Shown here piece after piece: positions 1 to 6,722 of a stretch of DNA of 7,530 nucleotides. The translations under genes and the position numbers were made by a program. The notes beneath the pieces are model-generated. The model was given only the letters and a program-made list of their open reading frames with translations. It did not search any database and was not told where the DNA came from. The stretch's first letter is position 1. Every line of letters starts with the position of its first letter. The DNA is from Woeseiaceae bacterium (GTDB taxonomy: Bacteria; Pseudomonadota; Gammaproteobacteria; Steroidobacterales; Woeseiaceae): contig WTCH01000198.1 of NCBI GenBank assembly GCA_013138675.1, forward strand, positions 1-7,530, in the 5' to 3' direction.

Positions 1-718
1 ACTGGTCAACGTGCACGGTAACCAGGTGATTACTGGAACCAGCCTTTCCGTTGTCGCCCGACAGGAATGACCTGATTACATCGACGAACGCGTCGGCCTG
101 TTTTGTTGACCAGGATTCGTCAGCGAATTCAGGACGATCATTGTTGGCTTCGTTCCGAACCCGGTCGAGTGCCTTGTCCACGAGTTGACCCAGTTCCGTT
201 GGTAGTTCGATATGGAACGACATCGTGCCGCGGGAATCATCGTGTCGTACGGACAAAGACCGCCGTGAGTGCGCACGCGTCGCATCAGCGACGGATGCTT
301 CAGTCCCGCAACGCAGCTCCCGGCAGCGTTCCTCGACACATCGCGTCGTAGTATTGAGAGCAAACTCAACCAGTTGCTGTTCATTGCCAGTGTTCGCGGC
401 CCGGGTGAGTGCGCGAACTTTTGAGTATGTTAGCTCGCCATTCGAAAACTCTGCCGATATGGTGGGCAGCAACTTCAACGCGTGGGCAACACGGACCTTT
501 TCCCTGGCCGCGTTCATACTCAGGTCGCATCGCCAGTGCAACCACTCGGTACAGTTCTCGAAACCCCAACGCACCCAACCGGCACGCTCGTCAAATTGCC
601 GGATGAGCACCAGCAGTTCGTAGGTGGCGGCATTGATGCGCGTGGACAAACCGACGATTTCCCGGTCGAGATCGTCGATAGGGAGCAGCTCGACAACTGC
701 CGATATTGAATCGCTCAT
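1..718 (-). CDS. DUF222/13E12-like protein, N-terminal part (C-terminus outside window)
   Basis: An uninterrupted minus-strand frame of 239 codons runs off the left edge, so the 3' end is missing. The visible protein resembles the DUF222 domain that precedes a C-terminal HNH endonuclease in the 13E12-repeat family. Visible landmarks are an N-terminal helical region, a WVRWGFENCTEWLHWR block (residues 48-63), GELTYSKVRALTR (94-106) and RRSLSVRHDD (152-161), followed by the family-like 'FHIELP' strand and a helix. The visible end, HLVTVHVDQ (231-239), looks like the usual segment just before the HNH part. The start is ATG at 718, preceded by GAGGAAG at good spacing and an in-frame TGA four codons upstream. 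The role of DUF222 proteins is poorly known; the family is often multicopy and linked to mobile DNA. Nothing ties this gene functionally to the hydrogenase. The family call comes from remembered motif patterns and was not searched. Confidence 0.85.
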   Translation of the reverse strand, partial: MSDSISAVVELLPIDDLDREIVGLSTRINAATYELLVLIRQFDERAGWVRWGFENCTEWLHWRCDLSMNAAREKVRVAHALKLLPTISAEFSNGELTYSKVRALTRAANTGNEQQLVEFALNTTTRCVEERCRELRCGTEASVADATRAHSRRSLSVRHDDSRGTMSFHIELPTELGQLVDKALDRVRNEANNDRPEFADESWSTKQADAFVDVIRSFLSGDNGKAGSSNHLVTVHVDQ

Positions 719-741
719 AGCACTTCCTCACAGGTATGGAG

Positions 742-765
742 TTACCCATAATTATGTACGGGTAA
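742..765. promoter_or_regulatory. Palindromic element upstream of the DUF222 gene (candidate operator/promoter)
   Basis: Arms TTACCC (742-747) and GGGTAA (760-765) form an inverted repeat with a 12-base AT-rich spacer. Nested in it is the perfect 10-base palindrome CATAATTATG (747-756). The element sits 24-47 bases before the DUF222 start. On the minus strand it contains CATAAT, a fair match to a -10 box, although no good -35 box is seen. It is not followed by a T-run, so it does not look like a terminator for the hydrogenase unit. A similar 13-base core occurs twice in the hynD-hypC intergenic region. Regulatory function is inferred. Confidence 0.4.
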
Positions 766-790
766 TGAGCGATTTTCAGTTGAGAATCAG

Positions 791-985
791 CTAGTTATCG
801 CTAGATTTGCGCCTTGCAAAAAGGGCAATTCCAATGACAATCAGCAGCACCGTCAGCGGCAGGTGATGTGCACCCAGCAGTTGGTGATAAAACGCTGCCA
901 TGCCTTCGTGGATCGACAAAGTGTGCGCCAATGCCGGGCTCGTGAATCCTGTAAGGAGGACCAGGCCTGCTACCAATTTTTTCAT
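791..985 (-). CDS. Small exported single-span protein with HupE-like histidine motif
   Basis: This is a 64-residue protein and the last gene of the hydrogenase unit. It has a signal peptide (Lys2-Lys3, hydrophobic 4-16, cleavage site ALA20|H21), a short histidine-rich segment (H21, H26, H34, H40, H41), one membrane span (about 43-57) and a basic cytoplasmic tail (RRK, 58-60). The stretch H34-x3-G38-x-H40-H41 matches the spacing of the HPxxGxDH signature of HupE/UreJ nickel permeases, with Asp replaced by His. It is far shorter than those six-span proteins, so it cannot be a full permease. I chose ATG at 985: AGGAGG (997-992) overlaps the hynL stop and lies 6 bases from this codon, but directly abuts the alternative ATG at 991, which would add two residues. 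A metal-related role, such as nickel or copper handling at the membrane, is inference. It could also be a small structural partner of the hydrogenase. Confidence 0.75.
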   Translation of the reverse strand: MKKLVAGLVLLTGFTSPALAHTLSIHEGMAAFYHQLLGAHHLPLTVLLIVIGIALFARRKSSDN

Positions 986-991
986 TTTCAT

Positions 992-997
992 CCTCCT
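992..997 (-). promoter_or_regulatory. Ribosome binding site of the mini-protein, overlapping the hynL stop
   Basis: AGGAGG on the minus strand shares bases with the hynL stop codon TAG (998-996). It lies 6 bases from ATG at 985 and 0 bases from ATG at 991. This decides the start in favour of 985 and suggests translational coupling to the large subunit. Confidence 0.75.
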
Positions 998-2714
998 ACC
1001 TGATCTTGACGTTGACGAGTTCTTCGCCGTCCGGATCCGTTACGTGGACTGCACAGGCGATACATGGGTCGAAGCTGTGGATTGTGCGCAGGATTTCGAT
1101 CGGTTGTTTTGGATCGACCATCTGGTGTCCCTTGAGGGCTGCTTCATACGGTCCGGACTGGCCTTCAGCGTCGCGCGGTCCGGCGTTCCAGGTGCTTGGA
1201 ACGACACACTGGTAGTTCGCAATCTTCTCGTCTTCGATAACGATCCAGTGTGCGAGACCACCGCGCGGGGCTTCCATGAATCCCGCGCCCTGGGCTTTCT
1301 TTGGCCACGTTGACGGTTCCCACAGCACTTCGTTGAATGTGCGCGTATCGCCAGACTTGATGTTGCCGATCAGGTTGTCGTACCAGGTCTGCAGGTTGTC
1401 GGCGACAATCTTGGTCTCGAGCGTGCGTGCCGCCGTGCGGCCAAGCGTCGAGAACAGGGCCTCGACCGGGACATCCAGCGTCTGCAGCGTGTAGTTCACG
1501 AGTTCCTGCGTCTGTTCATGCCCATTCGCATACATCATCAGGACGCGCGCGAGCGGGCCGACTTCCATCGCATAGCCTTTCCAGCGCGGCGATTTCAGCC
1601 AGGAGTAGCTCTTCTCAATATCAAGCTGGTCATACGGCGGTGTCGGTCCGTCGTAGTTGAATTCCGTCTCACCATCGTAGGGATGCAACCCGGATTCCTT
1701 GCCGCTGGAATAGTCGTACCATGAGTGAGCAACGAACTCCTTGATCTCATCCTGTGCGTGCAGGTCGACTTCGTGGATCGTCGACAGGTCGCGATTGAGG
1801 ATGGCGCCGCGTGGGAACAGGTATGACGACGGATCGGCAATGCCGTTCTCTGGCAGATCGCCGTAGCACAGGAAGTTGCCAACGCCTTCACCTTGAGCGC
1901 CCCAGTCTTTGTAGAAGCTGGCGATTGCGAGCGTGTCGGGCACATAAACCTGGTCAACAAATTCACGCATCTGCGTGATGATGCCTTGCACCGTCGAGAG
2001 GCGTGCCATGTTGATGGCTGAATCGGAGTTGAGATCGATCGGACATGGCACGCCACCAACGAGGAAATTCGGATGCGGGTTCTTGCCACCAAAAATGGTG
2101 TGCAACCTGGAAACATCGCGTTGCCAAGCCAATGCCTCGAGATAATGCGCAACGGCCATCAGGTTGGCCTCTGGCGGAAGCTTGTAGGCCGGGTGGCCCC
2201 AGTAAGCCTTCGCGAAGATGCCGAGCTGGCCGGCTTCGACGAAATCTTTAACCTTCTTCTGCATGTCGGCGAAGTAGCCTGGCGAGCTCTTCGAGTAGCT
2301 GCTGATGCTTTGAGCCAGTTCCGATGTAGCTTTCGGATCAGCCGACAGGGCAGACACAACATCAACCCAGTCCAGCGCATGCAGATGATAGAAATGCATG
2401 ACGTGATCGTGCACATACTGAGCACCAATCATCAGGTTCCGAATCAGCTGTGCATTCTTCGGAATCTCGTAGTCAAGAGCATCCTCAACAGCACGGACAG
2501 AAGCAATGCCATGCACCAGCGTGCAAACGCCGCAAATGCGTTGAGCGAATGCCCAGGCATCACGCGGATCGCGGCCGCGCAGGATAATTTCGATACCGCG
2601 AACCATCGTGCCGGATGAGTAAGCTTCGGCGATACGGTCGCCATCCATCTGCGCTTCGATTCGCAGGTGACCCTCGATTCGGGTGATAGGGTCTACAACA
2701 ATACGATCATTCAT
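996..2714 (-). CDS. hynL: [NiFe]-hydrogenase large subunit, Isp type (group 1e)
   Basis: This catalytic subunit (572 residues) holds the NiFe(CN)2CO centre that splits H2. The nickel ligands are visible in both signatures: L1 RICGVC (C61, C64) and L2 DPCIACAVH (C551, C554, H557). The N-terminal DPITRIEGHLRIE (8-20) is the family's usual opening. Fifteen residues (558-572) follow His557. This is the C-terminal tail that a specific endopeptidase removes after nickel insertion, so the gene encodes a maturation-competent precursor. Length and motifs are normal, with no frameshift or missing ligand. It has no export signal of its own and would be carried across by the Tat signal of the small subunit. 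The ATG at 2714 is preceded by AGGTAGGA, and the isp2 stop lies 17 bases upstream. Separation from the small-subunit gene by isp1 and isp2 is the hallmark of the Isp/HynSL hydrogenases known from purple sulfur bacteria such as Thiocapsa. Confidence 0.97.
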   Translation of the reverse strand: MNDRIVVDPITRIEGHLRIEAQMDGDRIAEAYSSGTMVRGIEIILRGRDPRDAWAFAQRICGVCTLVHGIASVRAVEDALDYEIPKNAQLIRNLMIGAQYVHDHVMHFYHLHALDWVDVVSALSADPKATSELAQSISSYSKSSPGYFADMQKKVKDFVEAGQLGIFAKAYWGHPAYKLPPEANLMAVAHYLEALAWQRDVSRLHTIFGGKNPHPNFLVGGVPCPIDLNSDSAINMARLSTVQGIITQMREFVDQVYVPDTLAIASFYKDWGAQGEGVGNFLCYGDLPENGIADPSSYLFPRGAILNRDLSTIHEVDLHAQDEIKEFVAHSWYDYSSGKESGLHPYDGETEFNYDGPTPPYDQLDIEKSYSWLKSPRWKGYAMEVGPLARVLMMYANGHEQTQELVNYTLQTLDVPVEALFSTLGRTAARTLETKIVADNLQTWYDNLIGNIKSGDTRTFNEVLWEPSTWPKKAQGAGFMEAPRGGLAHWIVIEDEKIANYQCVVPSTWNAGPRDAEGQSGPYEAALKGHQMVDPKQPIEILRTIHSFDPCIACAVHVTDPDGEELVNVKIR

Positions 2715-2731
2715 GACGTTTCCTACCTGTT

Positions 2732-4066
2732 CTAATCAGCCAAATTGGCTGCAACCGTCTCAACGAGACTTGTAACCGGAGTTCGCCAACCGGAATTATC
2801 TGCACCAATCATCAGATTGACTCTGCAATTGGAGCAACCGGTGACGACCGCATCTGCGCCGGTCTCATCAATTTCATGTTTCTTGATTTCAAATGCCTTT
2901 TGCCGCAGGTCTGCAGCGCTCTTCAATACGAATTCACCACAGCCGCCGCCACAGCAGTAGTTCTCGCGCCGGTTGGACGCAGTCTCGCGTACCTCGAGCC
3001 CCATAGCGGTGAGAACATCCCGCGGTTGCTGCGTTACGCCACCCTTTCTCGAGAGGCGGCACGGATCGTGATACGTCACCGAGGCACCATTCGTTTGGGT
3101 CTTCAGGTTCAGGCGACCCGCCTTGATTTCTGCCGCAACAAACTCGGGTATCGAGATGACGTCAAATGACAGCGGCTCACCCATTTCGTTGGCGCCTTCC
3201 CAGCGCAATGTCTGGTAGGCGTGTCCCGATTCGGGCATCAGCACTGTTTTCGCACCAATAGCGCTGGCTTTCTCGACAATGCGCTTGATGGCGAGAATCA
3301 TTGTCGGGTCATCCCCGGTAATGATGCCGACGTTTGCCGCTTCGAACGCATCGCTGCGGATAGTCCAGTTCGCACCGGCTTTGTTCAGGATCTTCGCGGT
3401 GGCCGCAAACGCGTCGGGGAACAGCAAGACTTCGATGGCAGTCGTGAGCAACATCACATCCGCCTGTTCGCGGTCGAGCGGGACGTTGATGCCTTGGGCG
3501 CCGAGCCTTTCAACCAGGGCCCTGAGCTGCTCCGCACCGACACCAAACAGCGTGTTCTTGTCGCGCTGTTCGTCCCTGATGATGCGCATTTCCGAGGGCA
3601 CGAAACCAGCTCCAGCCAAGCCATGACGCATGACCCGGATGGCCGCCGAAATCTTTATACCCATCGGGCATATCATGTCGCAGCGCCCGCAACCTGTGCA
3701 TGCGTCATACACGAGGTGTTGCCACTCCTTGAGGTCGGCAACCGTAATATCGCGTGTGAATGCGCGATAGAACCAGCGCATCGGGCTCATCTCGCGACGA
3801 TAGAAGCGCCGCAGCGGCCGGAACTTGTAAACCGGCGCGTAGCGTTCGTCCTGAGTGGCTTCGTAGAAGTGACAGGCCTCGGCACACATGCCGCATTGCA
3901 GGCATGTATCCATGTCGACGGCCCTGTGCCCGTTAAGCTTTTGAGCAAACGCTTTCTTGGCGCGCCGCACGCGATCTTCATCAGTAAGATCCCGGCCGGG
4001 AGTGTCGACGCTCATTTCCCGCAGCTTGCCGCGGAAGTCCTGCAAAGACATAGCTTCTGTGTTCAT
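2732..4066 (-). CDS. isp2: Isp2, HdrD-like iron-sulfur protein of the hydrogenase
   Basis: This cytoplasmic electron-transfer protein (444 residues) resembles the catalytic HdrD subunit of heterodisulfide reductase and DsrK. Two [4Fe-4S] ferredoxin-type motifs lie near the N-terminus: CxxCxxCxxxC at C55/C58/C61/C65 and CxxCxxCxxxCP at C123/C126/C129/C133. The C-terminal half has one complete CCG (cysteine-rich) domain: C336, C371-C372 within YCCGGGCGEF, and C411-x2-C414. This domain type binds the noncubane [4Fe-4S] cluster in HdrB/HdrD. The region before it (about 200-330), where HdrD-type proteins carry a first CCG domain, contains no cysteine. Isp2 is thought to take electrons from Isp1; the final acceptor is not shown by the sequence. 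The start ATG at 4066 overlaps the isp1 stop in an ATGA. There are no membrane spans. Confidence 0.93.
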   Translation of the reverse strand: MNTEAMSLQDFRGKLREMSVDTPGRDLTDEDRVRRAKKAFAQKLNGHRAVDMDTCLQCGMCAEACHFYEATQDERYAPVYKFRPLRRFYRREMSPMRWFYRAFTRDITVADLKEWQHLVYDACTGCGRCDMICPMGIKISAAIRVMRHGLAGAGFVPSEMRIIRDEQRDKNTLFGVGAEQLRALVERLGAQGINVPLDREQADVMLLTTAIEVLLFPDAFAATAKILNKAGANWTIRSDAFEAANVGIITGDDPTMILAIKRIVEKASAIGAKTVLMPESGHAYQTLRWEGANEMGEPLSFDVISIPEFVAAEIKAGRLNLKTQTNGASVTYHDPCRLSRKGGVTQQPRDVLTAMGLEVRETASNRRENYCCGGGCGEFVLKSAADLRQKAFEIKKHEIDETGADAVVTGCSNCRVNLMIGADNSGWRTPVTSLVETVAANLAD

Positions 4067-4716
4067 GCCTTAACCCCCCTGCGCCCGAATGCTGTTCCTG
4101 CCTGAAAACGAGCCGGGATGGTCATTATCATGTGCATGAGCTTGCCGAACGGGAACCAGATGAGCATCACTTCGACACTGAGGAGATGCACTGCAAGAAG
4201 CGTTTCATAGCGTGCGCCGAAGTGGGTAAATGCGAGGATTCCGGTGACGAGCGGCACGAGCACGACAAAAATGCTGATGTAGTCATCCGCATTGGATATG
4301 AAGCGCTGTACAGGATGCGTTGCACGGCGGATAAGCAGTGCGATCAGGACTGCTGTCGCAACTATCGCTGTTATGAGAATTATCGTGTTCGGCAAATGCG
4401 GCCAGCTAAATCCGAGCACAGACTCGAAGAACAAGATATGCGGTGCAAAGAACAGCACGGAGATAAACAATGCAAAGTGCCAGGCGTAGCCGGTGACGTG
4501 TTGAAAGCGAATCTTCTTTTCAAACGCGCGCGCCGGAGACGACCGGGACCATACTGCGCCAAGTCCTGCTGAAATTGTGTTCGTGTGCCGCGGCTTGGAA
4601 ATGTCTTTTCTTGACAATAGAAATACTGCGCCGACAACGCGCCAGGTAATTCCGAACACGAATATCCACAGCGCCCACTGCAATCCGGGGCCGCTGGCAA
4701 ATTCAAGAAGAGTCAT
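4063..4716 (-). CDS. isp1: Isp1, NarI-like membrane b-type cytochrome subunit
   Basis: This integral membrane protein (217 residues) has about five hydrophobic spans, near residues 13-34, 75-97, 110-130, 145-164 and 172-198. It belongs with the NarI/DsrM-like cytochrome b subunits that link Isp-type hydrogenases to the membrane electron chain. Candidate haem ligands are H177 and H195 in the last span, whose spacing of 18 equals that of the NarI pair in E. coli. Partners would be among H73, H80 and H93 around the second span. Its job is to carry electrons from the exported HynSL dimer across the membrane to Isp2 or to quinone. GAGGAG (4730-4725), within the last codons of hynS, is its ribosome binding site, 8 bases from ATG 4716. 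It overlaps isp2 by 4 bases (ATGA), so the two are probably made in fixed ratio. Ligand assignment is inferred from spacing. Confidence 0.92.
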   Translation of the reverse strand: MTLLEFASGPGLQWALWIFVFGITWRVVGAVFLLSRKDISKPRHTNTISAGLGAVWSRSSPARAFEKKIRFQHVTGYAWHFALFISVLFFAPHILFFESVLGFSWPHLPNTIILITAIVATAVLIALLIRRATHPVQRFISNADDYISIFVVLVPLVTGILAFTHFGARYETLLAVHLLSVEVMLIWFPFGKLMHMIMTIPARFQAGTAFGRRGVKA

Positions 4717-4718
4717 TG

Positions 4719-5780
4719 TTATATCTCCTCAGCTGCCTGTGCCTTTTTCTTGCGCGCGCGGGCCGCAAGTGCTGAGCCGACCCCCAGAGCTGCGCCTGCT
4801 GCCGCTGCACCAAGCAGGGCATCACGCGAGCCCCACTGACCGGCGGAGATCGGATCGTAGAAGCCGCCTTTGTCCCAGAATCTCGGTTCTGAACAACCAA
4901 TACAGCCATGTCCCGACTGAATCGGGAAGCTCGTACCCTGGTTCCATTTCAAGGTCGCACAGGCGTTGTAGGTTGTTGGGCCCTTGCAGCCAAGCTTGTA
5001 CAGGCACCAGCCCTTGCGAGCGCCTTCATCGTCGAACGTCTCGGCGAACTGGCCGCGCTCGTAGAAAGGCCGGCGATAGCAGCGGTCGTGAATGTTCTGG
5101 CCAAAGAAAGCGACCGGGCGACCCAGCGCATCAAGCTCGGGAATGGTGCCGAACGTGAGGAAATGTGCGAGAACGCCGGTGATTACGACTGGAATCGGTG
5201 GGCAACCGGAAACATTGATAATAGGTTTATCTTTGATGATCTCGGACACCGAAACGGCACCGGTCGGGTTCGGGTCTGCATTCGGCAGACCGCCGAACGC
5301 GGCACAAGTACCAACCGCAACGATTGCGAAGCAGTTTTCGGCAGCCTCTATCAGCATGTCGTGATTGCTGATGCCGGCGATTGTCGAATAGCCGTTGTTG
5401 CCATTGGGAATGGAACCGTCTACTACGAGAATATATTCGCCCTTATTTTCTTCCATCGCAGCTTCGCGAGCCGCTTCGGCACCATGGCCCGCTGCGGCTT
5501 GCAGCGTGTGGTGATAGTCGAGCGAAATCGCGTCGAAAATCAGCGATTCAAGGGTTGGCGCATGCGAACGCGTCAGCGACTCCGTGCAACCGGTGCATTC
5601 CTGGAACGACATCCAGATAACCGACGGGCGCCTGGCCGTAGCCAGCGCTTCGGCAACCTGCGATACGGCTGATGGTGGCAAAGCCATCAACGACGCAGTT
5701 GCCGAACAGAACTTCAGGAAGCCTCGACGGGAAACACCCTGCATCCGCAGGTATTCGCCCAGATTTTGATCTTTACGCAT
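4719..5780 (-). CDS. hynS: [NiFe]-hydrogenase small subunit, Tat-exported, membrane-anchored (group 1e)
   Basis: This electron-relay subunit (353 residues) has an N-terminal twin-arginine signal, SRRGFLKF (17-24), followed by a hydrophobic stretch and a probable cleavage site before residue 50. Cluster ligands are complete. The proximal [4Fe-4S] uses C62, C65, C159 and C193; the distal [4Fe-4S] uses H231, C234, C259 and C265; the medial [3Fe-4S] uses C274, C293 and C296, with Pro286 in the usual fourth position. The proximal motif reads ECTGC, with Gly where oxygen-tolerant group 1d enzymes have an extra Cys, so a standard proximal cluster is expected. An Ala/Gly-rich hydrophobic segment (about 321-340) followed by RARKKK is the C-terminal membrane anchor. 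The start ATG 5780 has AGGAGG (5793-5788) at 7 bases. The next gene, isp1, begins 2 bases after the stop codon. Confidence 0.97.
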   Translation of the reverse strand: MRKDQNLGEYLRMQGVSRRGFLKFCSATASLMALPPSAVSQVAEALATARRPSVIWMSFQECTGCTESLTRSHAPTLESLIFDAISLDYHHTLQAAAGHGAEAAREAAMEENKGEYILVVDGSIPNGNNGYSTIAGISNHDMLIEAAENCFAIVAVGTCAAFGGLPNADPNPTGAVSVSEIIKDKPIINVSGCPPIPVVITGVLAHFLTFGTIPELDALGRPVAFFGQNIHDRCYRRPFYERGQFAETFDDEGARKGWCLYKLGCKGPTTYNACATLKWNQGTSFPIQSGHGCIGCSEPRFWDKGGFYDPISAGQWGSRDALLGAAAAGAALGVGSALAARARKKKAQAAEEI

Positions 5781-5787
5781 CGTCTTG

Positions 5788-5793
5788 CCTCCT
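5788..5793 (-). promoter_or_regulatory. Ribosome binding site of hynS, overlapping the hupH stop
   Basis: AGGAGG on the minus strand shares bases with the stop codon TAG (5794-5792) of the upstream HupH-like gene and lies 7 bases from the hynS ATG. This is a perfect consensus site, consistent with high translation of the structural subunit and coupling to the gene before it. Confidence 0.75.
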
Positions 5794-6187
5794 AATTCTT
5801 GAGCTCGTTTTCCAGCCTGTTGATACCGGCATCGATATCGGCTTGTTGGGATCTCAGCAGTTCGGGTATGTAGGTAACCTCGACAAAACGGGCCACGACG
5901 ACGTCATCCGCATTCTTGTGCGTGATGAGCCATACGCCGGGGTACGAGGTTTCCTGGATCAGGGTTGGACCGAGCGCGTCGATTTCGGCGCGAACTTCAC
6001 CGGTACCAAGTGTTGCCGCAATTCGCTCTTCTTCGCCCGGGGCAAGCGGCAGGCGTTTGAGGTCAATGACCGTGCCTTCCTTGCCCTCGGCGAGGCGTTT
6101 CAGTGCGTGGCGAATTTCATGCAGAAGTGGCTCGACGTTACCCGTCGCCACTTCCGTACAGACTGGAATGGTGTCTAGAGAACTCAT
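5792..6187 (-). CDS. hupH: HupH/HyaF-like hydrogenase maturation protein, single domain
   Basis: This 131-residue protein matches the HupH C-terminal conserved region, counting residues from the ATG at 6187. An N-terminal helix is followed by 'LLHEIRHALKRLAEG', then 'GTVIDLKRLPL', 'LGTGEVRAEI', 'ETSYPGVWLITH' and 'VEVTYIPELLRSQQADI'. HupH and HyaF help assemble or protect the small subunit (FeS clusters, Tat export) of membrane-bound uptake hydrogenases. Those proteins are usually about 280 residues with two related halves; only one half is present here. The frame is open to a GTG at 6223, but ATG 6187 is preferred because it overlaps the endopeptidase stop in an ATGA, as at the isp1/isp2 junction, whereas the GTG has no ribosome binding site and lies 36 bases inside the previous gene. 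The position directly before hynS fits a role in small-subunit maturation. The exact function is inferred from the family. Confidence 0.88.
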   Translation of the reverse strand: MSSLDTIPVCTEVATGNVEPLLHEIRHALKRLAEGKEGTVIDLKRLPLAPGEEERIAATLGTGEVRAEIDALGPTLIQETSYPGVWLITHKNADDVVVARFVEVTYIPELLRSQQADIDAGINRLENELKN

Positions 6188-6675
6188 TGATTCACCGCCT
6201 TCGGATACATTGGTTGTTTCCACTTATGTACGAGTGCGGCGGCGTTCGCGGCTGCTCGCGGTAATGATCTGCGTACGGTTTCGCTCGGCGCTTCGCCCCA
6301 GCCCAGCGTTTCAGGCTTGATGCCTATCAATGCGTAGCGAGTAGGCAGGCACTCTTCGAGTCGTGCGATGTCCATCAGGTCGGCAAAACCGACCTCGTGC
6401 ACGCTGCCCTTGCCAGATTTCAGGAACTCATCGACTTCTTCATCCTGAAAAACCTGGATTCCGCCGGGCTCCGCGACAATCTGGGCGGCGTCAAAGACGA
6501 TCATGTGATCTGCTTCTGCAATGTCGGCTGCCAGCGTGAAACTCAACGTGCCGGCATCGAGGTAGGTTGTGTCGGGGAGGTCGTAGTGGTCCTGGAGGTA
6601 GCGCATGGCATGGACGCCTGCGCCTTCATCAGCGAGCAAAATGTTGCCAACGCCCAGTATGAGGGTACTGGTCAT
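6184..6675 (-). CDS. hynD: Hydrogenase large-subunit maturation endopeptidase (HyaD/HupD/HybD family)
   Basis: This cytoplasmic, nickel-dependent endopeptidase (163 residues) removes the C-terminal tail of the large-subunit precursor after the active site is loaded. The family opening, LGVGNILLADEGAGVHA (7-23), is present, with E17. D62 in VFDAAQ and H93 in GSVHEVG complete the three nickel-sensing ligands known from E. coli HybD (E16, D62, H93). The conserved Asp in 'YLDAGT' is D40. Length is typical. The expected substrate is the HynL in this window, cut after His557. The gene is the first of the minus-strand unit. The start at ATG 6675 has only a weak ribosome binding site (GGAT 9 bases upstream), but the conserved LGVGN motif begins a few residues later, so no downstream start is possible. 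The symbol follows the hyn naming of related loci; hupD or hyaD would be equally valid. Confidence 0.94.
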   Translation of the reverse strand: MTSTLILGVGNILLADEGAGVHAMRYLQDHYDLPDTTYLDAGTLSFTLAADIAEADHMIVFDAAQIVAEPGGIQVFQDEEVDEFLKSGKGSVHEVGFADLMDIARLEECLPTRYALIGIKPETLGWGEAPSETVRRSLPRAAANAAALVHKWKQPMYPKAVNQ

Positions 6676-6722
6676 CGACTAATCCGTCTGCTCTTGATTG
6701 GCATACTTCCCTCTTGGGCCCC

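Noticed and set aside
76..578. Two minus-strand frames (76-384 and 381-578) that could suggest small genes or a broken gene
   Set aside because: They are out of frame with the continuous 239-codon DUF222 frame, which shows clear family motifs throughout; no frameshift is needed.
742..765. The TTACCC/GGGTAA dyad as a terminator of the hydrogenase unit
   Set aside because: The stem is only 6 base pairs with a 12-base AT-rich loop and is not followed by a T-run on the minus strand.
3221..4105. Long plus-strand open frame (294 codons) antisense to isp2
   Set aside because: It mirrors the isp2 reading frame, has no ribosome binding site or recognisable domain, and lies fully over a well-supported gene.
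4908..5672. Plus-strand open frame of 254 codons opposite hynS
   Set aside because: It is an antisense shadow of hynS; low-complexity Arg/Ala-rich translation and no family features.
6185..6223. GTG at 6223 as the start of the HupH-like gene
   Set aside because: No ribosome binding site precedes it and it would overlap hynD by 40 bases; ATG 6187 gives a 4-base ATGA overlap like the other junction in this unit.
6694..6708. TTGAT at 6694-6698 as an FNR/CRP-like site
   Set aside because: The second half-site (ATCAA) is missing at the required distance; only one half matches.
6699..6720. TGGCA...TTGG as a sigma-54 promoter on the plus strand
   Set aside because: The spacing and the -12 GC do not fit, and it lies about 230 bases from hypC.
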